From Corynespora cassiicola (Eukaryota; Ascomycota; Dothideomycetes; Pleosporales; Corynesporascaceae): a DNA stretch of 64,000 nucleotides. The stretch spans positions 930,001 through 994,000 of the forward strand of contig JAEUWY010000001.1 in NCBI GenBank assembly GCA_022059125.1, given 5' to 3'. The position numbers and the translations under genes are program-made. Below are positions 57,443 through 64,000 of this stretch, in pieces. The stretch's first letter is position 1; the number at the start of each line of letters is the position of its first letter. The notes below the pieces were generated by a model that saw nothing but the letters and a program-made list of their open reading frames with translations, was not told where the DNA came from and ran no database searches.

Positions 57443-58938
57443 ATGTCGTCGTCGTCGTCGACCGCCGCCGTCCCCGTGCCCTTGCGCAAAAAGGTGCTCA
57501 AGGTGCTCTTCACCTCGCTCCTTCTGGACCTGGTACGTCATCGCGTCCACCCATCGCCCCCCGGCCTCCCTACGAGCTGCCTGACCAGCGTCTTCGCAAC
57601 AGATCTCCTTTACCTTTATCCTCCCGCTGTTCCCCAAGCTCCTCGAGTTCTACCGAGACCACGAGGCCGCACGCGGACGCGACACCAACACGCTGCTCTC
57701 GCAGATCCTGTCTGGCCTCAATGCCTACAAGAATGCCTTCGCAAAGCCCATCAACGACCGCTACGACATCGTGCTCCTGGGCGGCGCCCTGGGCTCGCTC
57801 TTCTCCTTCCTGCAGGCCATTGCCTCGCCCATCATCGGGACCCTGAGCGACCGCTACGGACGCAGAACCGCCCTGCTCTGGTCCATGGCCGGCAACATCC
57901 TCTCCGTCGCCCTATGGGTTGCCGCCACCGACTTCCGCACCTTCCTCGCCTCACGCGTCGTTGGCGGCTTGAGCGAGGGCAACGTGCAGCTCGCCATGGC
58001 CATTGCCACCGACATCAGTGACGAGTCCCAGCGAGGCGCTACCATGGCTCTGGTGGGCGCCTGCTTCAGCATTGCCTTCACCTTTGGCCCGGCCCTGGGC
58101 GCATACCTGTCCACCATTACCTCCTTTGCCGCGAATCCCTTCGCGAGCGCCGCTGCCTTTTCGCTCCTCTTGATCGTCACCGAGACCGTCTATCTGTACT
58201 ACTCGCTCCCTGAGACGCTGCCTACCGCTGCACCCCAGACAAACGGATCCGCAAACGGCAAGGCGAATGGCCATGCGAAGACGGCCCAGGAGAAGAAGAA
58301 GCCCCTCGTGCGCACAAACTCGCACTTCCTGCTGAACTCTACCCACTTCGCCTTCATTCTCTTCTTCTCCGGCATGGAGTTTTCTCTGCCCTTTATGACC
58401 TACGACCTCTTCTCGTACGGATCCAAGGAGACGGGGAAGCTGCTCGGTTTCATTGGCTTGATTGCATCTCTGCTCCAGGGATCCGTTGTGCGCCGCACCC
58501 ACCCTCTCCGAGTGGTGCAGATGGGTGTAATCAGCTGCACCGTGGCCTTCTTCATGCTCGGCCAAGTGAATTCTCAGCGCGGCTTGTACATTGCCGCCGC
58601 GCTGCTGGCCGTGACTAGCGCCACCGTCGTGACCGGCTTGAACAGTTTGAGTTCGTTCGAGGCCAGCGCTGGTGAGCGGGGGAACAAGTTGGGCAACCAC
58701 AGGAGTTTTGGTATGTATGCGAGCCACTCCCTGAAAGAACTGGTCCCTAATAAATCACACAGGCCAAGCTGGACGGTCACTCGGACCCCTGATCTTTTGT
58801 ACTCTGTATTGGTGGGCTGGCCGGGAAGTCGCCTATGCGACCGGCGCCGCTGGCATGATTGCCGTCTGCGCCCTGGTCTTTGGAGGCCTCAAGGTGCCGC
58901 CTGGCACCGAGAAGGTCAAAAAGGCAAATGCCAAATAG
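57443..58938 (+). CDS. MFS transporter, MFSD10/YCR023C-like
   Basis: Exons 57,443-57,532, 57,603-58,710, 58,763-58,938 give 457 aa. The MFS signature GTLSDRYGRRTALLWSMAGN lies between helices 2 and 3, preceded by LLGGALGSLFSFLQAIASPI and followed by ASRVVGGLSEGNVQLAMAIA. A hydrophilic loop (about 240-270, NGSANGKANGHAKTAQEKKK) separates the two halves. The last exon adds GRSLGPLIFCTLYWWAGREV and a Lys-rich end. Introns of 70 and 52 bp have GT..CAG and CTGAC or CTAAT branch sites. Related to animal MFSD10 and bacterial drug-efflux proteins; transported substrate unknown. Confidence 0.88.
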
Positions 58939-59085
58939 ACGCGCCTGCACCCGAGAGCATGCACAGGCGAACATCTCTTAATGTAATCTGTACAGTATCG
59001 TTGAAGATGTTACCGAATCTAGAACGTTATATTTCCAGTGGTCCGTCCATTCCTCAAGAGGCTGGTTTTTTTCCCCGCCATGTTA

Positions 59086-60431
59086 CTACTTCTTCAAGGC
59101 ACGGCCTGCAATGTCCTTTCGGTACTGCATGCCTTCGAAGTGAATGCAATTGACACCCTTATAGGCTTTCGCCACGGCTTCCTCCAGTGTGGGCGCTGTA
59201 GCAGTCGAAGCAATGACTCGTCCACCAGCAGTCTTGAGGGTACCCTCGGAGAAGGAGGTGCCTGCATGGAACAGGACAACGTCTGGCACTCATTTAGTCA
59301 CCGTGGATGCTTTGAAAAAAAAAAAAGGTACTCACCTTGCGGCACAGGGTCCAGGGTCATCACGGTGCCCTTGGCATACGACCCCGGGTAGCCACCAGCG
59401 GCAACTACGACTGTCGCTGCACTCTTCTCCGAGACCTGGACACTGACGCTCGAAAGCTTTCCATCAGCGCAGGCGACCATGACCTCGGCCAGGTCGCCCT
59501 CCATGAGGGCAAGCAACGACTGCGTCTCGGGATCGCCAAATCGGACATTGTACTCCAGCACCTTGGGGCCCGTCTTGGTCATCATCAACCCTGTAAATAA
59601 GACTCCCTTCATCTCGTAGCCTTCCTTCTTCATGCCATCGATCGTCGGCTGAAGAATCTCCTTGTGTATCTGCTCAACCACATCCTTGGGGGCGATTCTG
59701 GTAGGCGCATACGTGCCCATGCCACCCGTGTTAGGGCCAGTGTCGCCATCACCAATCCTCTTGTGGTCTTGCGCGGGGGGCAGCGACTGGATGCTCGACC
59801 CGTCGCTGAAGGACAAGATGCTGAGCTCATCGCCCTCCAAGAATTCCTCAATGACTACCTCATCCCCAGCCTCTCCAAACTCCCTGTCCAACATAATGTC
59901 CTTGAGCGCGGCATGCGCCTCTTCATTGCTCTGCGGTATGATGACGCCCTTTCCAGCCGCAAGACCTGAAGCCTTGATGACGACGTTGTGCGAGATCGAG
60001 TCCAGGTACTTCTTCGCCGCCTCGTACTGGGAGAAGTTCTCGTACGCCGCCGTCGGGATCGAGTTGCGCTTCATAAAGTCCTTGCTAAACGTCTTGCTAC
60101 CCTCCATCCTGGCAGCCGCTTCGCTGGGACCAAATGCCCTGATGCCCTCGCCGCCATTCTTCGCAAAGTAATCCACGATGCCCGCAACGAGTGGTGCCTC
60201 GGGGCCCGGGATCAGCAAATTGACGCTGTTCTTCTTGGAAAACTCCACGAGCGAGGCAAAGTCTTCTTGCTTGATGCTCGATACATTGGTTACCTTGTCG
60301 AGGTTTGCGGTCCCTCCGTTCCCGGGCACTACGAAGATGTGCTCGATCAGGGGCGATTGAAGGAGTTTCCACGCGATTGCATGTTCGCGACCGCCGTTGC
60401 CAACGAGGAGGACGCGGAGCTGGGAAGCCAT
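59086..60431 (-). CDS. Glycinamide ribonucleotide synthetase (GARS), monofunctional
   Basis: Exons 60,431-59,336 and 59,282-59,086 (minus) give 430 aa, the size of a stand-alone PurD. N-domain: VLLVGNGGREHAIAWKL; ATP-grasp: VVIKASGLAAGKGVIIP, EEFLEGDELSILSF, GDGDTGPNTGGMGTYAPT, GLMMTKTGPKVLEYNVRFGD; C-domain: ATVVVAAGGYPGSYAKG and, after the intron, ASTATAPTLEEAVAKAY. It joins phosphoribosylamine and glycine in step 2 of purine synthesis, in the cytosol. The 53-bp intron has a T-rich tract and GTGACTAA branch site. It stops (GRALKK) where yeast Ade5,7 continues into an AIR synthetase domain; no such domain lies in the 147 bp before the next gene. Confidence 0.92.
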
Positions 60432-61440
60432 TGAAAATTTCGAGTACGTGTGTATGACCGTGGGCTGTGTCGGTAGGTGAGCGGGGTGTCTGGGGTGTTT
60501 TCAAAAAAGTTTTTGGGACGACAGGTACCCCGCGGTGGGGTTACAGGGATCTACCTGCTATGAGGTCAGTTGCGCACGTGCATGGATGTCCTTTCGACGT
60601 GCACACCCAAGTACTTTTCAAACAGTTCCCGCTCCATCTCGTCTCTAGTACACTATGAGAACTCTGGGCTCACGATCGACTTTTAGTACTCCTCTTTCAA
60701 GGGAGGAAGCACGCCACAAATCAAGTACATAAAAAAGCAAACCATGCCCTGAAGACACAAAAACAGATAGGGGAGGCCGAAGAATCAAATGACGGCTTAG
60801 TGAGTTAAAAAAAAAAAAAGCGAAACATGAATGTGCGTCTTGGCGGGATATTAGCGTGATGAGACGGCGAGGAGGGCGACGGTGGCGGCGGATCTAAGTT
60901 GTTAAGTTGCGTGGTTCGAATTGAAGCGTGCGGGCAACATTGAGGGCAAAGGTGAAGGCGATGATGTAAGCGAGGGTGAAAGGGTGGTGAAAGTGATGAC
61001 GTAAGTAACGGGGGGGAACGACTTGCGAGGCGTAGTAAGAAACCCAAAACCCAAAACGACACAAATTACTCCTCCGACGGAGCAGCTCTGCTGAGAAGGC
61101 TACGTCTCCTGGAACAGGAAACTTTGGGCTCACAAGCAGCATGCATCTCCGGCGGGAAATATGGCTTCTTGATGATTCAATAGCAGATGTATATAATGAA
61201 TCTCAACATACATAGTCTATAGTACAGCTAGACACTCACGTCTAGTCTAGAGAAAAGAGCTAGGATCCAGATATAGCAATGATTGCAAGCTTCAGAACAA
61301 ACACACCACCCTTGAATCCAGTCATCCTCATAGAAAAAAAGAGATGGGTATAATCCAACCCATCCCACCCGTGGGCTACAATCCAAAGCGCCCTCAACGC
61401 CAAAAGCCAGTCGCTATCAAATGTCCAATAGTAGCAAACA
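60432..61440. other. Intergenic region, no gene seen
   Basis: About 1 kb between the GARS start and the MINDY stop, both genes on the minus strand. Small open stretches have no coding character. It should hold the GARS promoter (left part) and the long 3' untranslated region of the MINDY gene (right part). A-runs at 60,808-60,820 only. Confidence 0.5.
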
Positions 61441-64000
61441 CTACATGACGACGCACTTATCACGCTCCTCAGTACCATTTGGTCCAACTACACCTGCACT
61501 ATGTCGACGTCCAGGGCGGCCTTGCATAGGCTGCTGCATTCCGACACGACCTGGAGGCCGCATTCCATGAGGTCCAGATTGCGTAGCCGCTTGATATGCA
61601 CTTCCTGGCGGCCGTATTGGTGCATTCGGATGAGCGTTATGCCCTTGGGGTGGATGGTATGGGGGGTTGGTAGCCGCCTCCTCATAGGTAGGAGGTGGGG
61701 CGGGCTCATTGTTCGGACGGTGTGTCTGTACGTTGTTCCTGCGCGGCGGTATTACGGGAGGCGTCTCCCCAGGTCGAGAAGTGCGGCGGTTGGCGGGTCG
61801 GGCTTGGGATTGCGTAGCAATGGCACTCTCGGAGAGCTGGTTCTCCCTGCGCCGGCGTTCTTCCATAGAGCGTCTGTGCCTGTCGTCCTCTTCCTCTTGC
61901 AGCTGTAATGCCAGTGCCAGGTCATGATCTTCCTGTTCAGTCCTGTTCAATTCGGAGCCAGAAGAAGGCACTCCGTTATTCGGATCAGGACTGAGTGCTG
62001 TGGAAGTGTTTTGCTGGTTACTACGGCGAGACGGAACGGTAGTCCAGCCTTGGTCGTCGTCAATACCAAGCAGACTCTGAACGGGCTGCTGTTCTTGCGG
62101 TCTCTGAGGAGAGCTTGTGTTGCCAACCGGGCGGAAGTCGCCCGAGTAGAGCTCGCTGCCTTGGCCGTTAACGTCGACCAGAGACTCCCATACAATTTCG
62201 TCATGGCTGGAGTAACCCTGATCCGTAACTAACGTGACAAGCTGTGTAGTTCGAGGATCCTTGTACAAGGTAGAAAAATGGTCATTTCTGAAGAGAATTG
62301 CGATTTGACCAGGCTGCAGAGTTTCCCTCATGATTCTCAAACCATAGTCGGTTAATTGGGTTGGCCAACGGTTCAGGAATTCTTTAATCGCGTGGATATC
62401 TGTGAACAATTGCTGTTCATCTGTTGACAAGGCTTCTCCGCTTTGGAGTTTTGCATCCAGCTCCTCCTCCTGAAACTGCACATACTGAGAAGTTTCGTAG
62501 GATTTTGCTATGCGCTCAAAGGCAAAATGCGCCTCCGAACCTGCTTCAGGTAGCCAGCCATGCATCAATGGAATGTCAAAGGTCCGGTATAGCTGCATGT
62601 CTTTGGTATTCTCGAACCCGCCAGGCCGCTTGGTGAGCGCTTGTGTGGGCGCAGACGTGCCATCGGTGACATCCGCATCGTGGACAAACATAGGGTTTAC
62701 ATTCAAGCCAGTGTGAAGGGCAAGCAGGAACTTGTAAAGCTCACTGACGTCGGGTAGTTCTTGGGCAGCCCCACCACGGCGACCGGACATCAGCTCATCA
62801 AACACAGCGTCAAGAAGTAACCCTAGACTGACTTGCTCTCGGGTCCTTAGGGTTTCGACCAGGGCCGTTTCTATGTCTGGGGGCGTAGACAGAACAAGCG
62901 CATTAACGAGAGCCAATAGTGGACACGGTCCATTCAAGTTCTGAGTGAGGATGGGCGAATTGCGGATGCCACCCTTGTTGACATCTTGCCATCGAATGTG
63001 TTTAATCTGATAGTGTTCCTTCCTCTGTCGATTCATGACTGTGTTTGGTGACTCAAGGCCAGCACCTGCAGAAGCAGCTATGCCTGTATCAATAGGTCGT
63101 GGTGGCATCGGAGGAGGCTGGCCTTCTGTGGCTCTGCGTGGAGGCAGTGTGGGAGCTTGTTCTTCTTGGAAAGGCGATATGGGTGGCGAAGGAAACTGCG
63201 ATGCCTGTTCGGCGCGATGGAATTCTTCTTCATGCTTGCGTTCTTGTTCTGCCTTTGATGCAACCTCTTGAGCAGCAGCTAGCTCTCTCTGCCTTTTCTC
63301 CCGCTCGCTTTGCTCCCAGGCCTGTTGCTCCTGCCACGATCGCTCAGGGAGCTCCTGGTGATGGCTTTCCTCAGGCAGGCCGTGATTCCGCGCAAACGCG
63401 TCCAATGACGAGATATCCATGCCAGGGTCCCATGCTTCGGATGCATTGGAACTCTGCCTGGGCTGTGTGGAGCGCGGCGAAGCCGATTCGACGGCAATGA
63501 GTGGAGGCTGATCAGGGGACTTTTCCGACTGATTCGGCGGTACGTTGCTGTTGATGTTGAGGCTGGCCATGTTATGGGTGGGAGTATCGGGAGTCTGGAA
63601 AGAGGGCAGCTCGACCAGTTCTTCGTATTTTTGCGCATGTGACGGGGCGTCTCCCCAAACTTGCTGACTAGTCTCGCCACCAAAGTTGTAGTCTGACCCG
63701 TAGCCATTCCCCGATCCGTTCTGACTCTGCCCTGTGGTTTGCATCTTGAGATAGGGGTTGTTCGTCTGGAGCGGTATCGACCCAGAGCCCGAGCCGGTGC
63801 TGGCTGCGCCATAAGATGATGCGCTTGCTCCAGTAGGCTCTGGGGTAATGGCTTCGGAGGATTTTTTTATGGTCACTCCCGGGGGCGGGCCAGCGCGCAG
63901 AGCATCCGGGAGAGGGTCCTTGGTGGCAGCAGAAGCCGGGAGCGACTTGCCGCCGCCAATCTTCAGGGTATCTGGGAGGCCCTCGGGGCCGGACTCGTTG
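61441..64000 (-). CDS. MINDY-family (DUF544) deubiquitinase, N-terminus beyond window
   Basis: The frame is open from the right edge to the stop at 61,441, so more than 850 aa are seen and the start lies outside. The N-terminal half is low-complexity with a Gln/Glu-rich coiled-coil-like stretch. The catalytic domain begins at YQIKHIRWQDVNKGGIRNSP; TQNLNGPCPLLALVNALVL holds the catalytic Cys and its Gln, and AILFRNDHFSTLYKDP the His. The family trims K48-linked polyubiquitin. The C-terminal part has short QxxEDxDLALALQLQEEEDD sequence, a ubiquitin-interacting-motif-like helix, then a Pro-rich tail ending CVVM, a possible CaaX prenylation signal. No intron visible in the part seen. Confidence 0.9.
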   Translation of the reverse strand, partial: NESGPEGLPDTLKIGGGKSLPASAATKDPLPDALRAGPPPGVTIKKSSEAITPEPTGASASSYGAASTGSGSGSIPLQTNNPYLKMQTTGQSQNGSGNGYGSDYNFGGETSQQVWGDAPSHAQKYEELVELPSFQTPDTPTHNMASLNINSNVPPNQSEKSPDQPPLIAVESASPRSTQPRQSSNASEAWDPGMDISSLDAFARNHGLPEESHHQELPERSWQEQQAWEQSEREKRQRELAAAQEVASKAEQERKHEEEFHRAEQASQFPSPPISPFQEEQAPTLPPRRATEGQPPPMPPRPIDTGIAASAGAGLESPNTVMNRQRKEHYQIKHIRWQDVNKGGIRNSPILTQNLNGPCPLLALVNALVLSTPPDIETALVETLRTREQVSLGLLLDAVFDELMSGRRGGAAQELPDVSELYKFLLALHTGLNVNPMFVHDADVTDGTSAPTQALTKRPGGFENTKDMQLYRTFDIPLMHGWLPEAGSEAHFAFERIAKSYETSQYVQFQEEELDAKLQSGEALSTDEQQLFTDIHAIKEFLNRWPTQLTDYGLRIMRETLQPGQIAILFRNDHFSTLYKDPRTTQLVTLVTDQGYSSHDEIVWESLVDVNGQGSELYSGDFRPVGNTSSPQRPQEQQPVQSLLGIDDDQGWTTVPSRRSNQQNTSTALSPDPNNGVPSSGSELNRTEQEDHDLALALQLQEEEDDRHRRSMEERRRRENQLSESAIATQSQARPANRRTSRPGETPPVIPPRRNNVQTHRPNNEPAPPPTYEEAATNPPYHPPQGHNAHPNAPIRPPGSAYQAATQSGPHGMRPPGRVGMQQPMQGRPGRRHSAGVVGPNGTEERDKCVVM

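Noticed and set aside
1..64000. tRNA, rRNA genes and CRISPR arrays
   Set aside because: None recognised by eye on either strand; a covariance-model search would be needed to exclude a tRNA fully, and CRISPR is not expected in a fungus.

Overview
The window is nuclear DNA of a filamentous ascomycete (Pezizomycotina; class not resolved). The evidence is 45-70 bp spliceosomal introns with CTRAC-like branch sites and YAG acceptors, fungal gene families throughout, and repeats decayed in the C-to-T/G-to-A pattern of repeat-induced point mutation (RIP). It splits into two compartments at about 34,700.

Compartment 1 (1 to ~34,700) is a very AT-rich, gene-free block that can be resolved into nested transposons. 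The host is Gypsy element B1 (+ strand, running off the left edge and ending with its 3' LTR at 31,033-31,476). A second copy, B2 (- strand, 7,488-28,010, 5-bp target duplication AAAAC), is inserted in the B1 reverse-transcriptase region. B2 carries a Tc1/mariner element with ~200-bp inverted ends (10,238-22,081, TA duplication) and a pogo/Fot1-like element (24,995-26,845). That Tc1 element is interrupted by Gypsy element A (11,636-19,467) and by another pogo element (19,706-21,556). At the left edge a second Tc1 copy, also holding Gypsy A, sits inside a third pogo element inside B1. The two Tc1/Gypsy A copies are inverted and look identical for at least 3 kb, then diverge abruptly near 3,075. 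Direct repeats, unrecognised AT-rich DNA and one more pogo end fill 31,477-34,690.

Compartment 2 (~34,700-64,000) is ordinary gene-dense DNA. In order: secreted GH5 glycosidase (+), secreted cyanophycinase-like S51 peptidase (+), NmrA-like protein (+), siderophore transporter with two ATCTGATAA sites upstream (+), allantoate-permease-like MFS transporter with nine introns (+), lipid-droplet-hydrolase-like protein (-), DCP1 (-), OCRL-like inositol 5-phosphatase (+), FAT1-type acyl-CoA synthetase (-), RNase III (-), mitoribosomal protein mS33 (+), hotdog thioesterase (-), MFSD10/YCR023C-like MFS transporter (+), glycinamide ribonucleotide synthetase (-), and a MINDY deubiquitinase cut by the right edge (-).

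The genes do not form an obvious pathway cluster. The two predicted secreted hydrolases are the genes nearest the transposon block; the rest is mostly housekeeping. Exon joins were chosen by reading frame, splice signals and family fit, and checked for divisibility by three; none has transcript support here.
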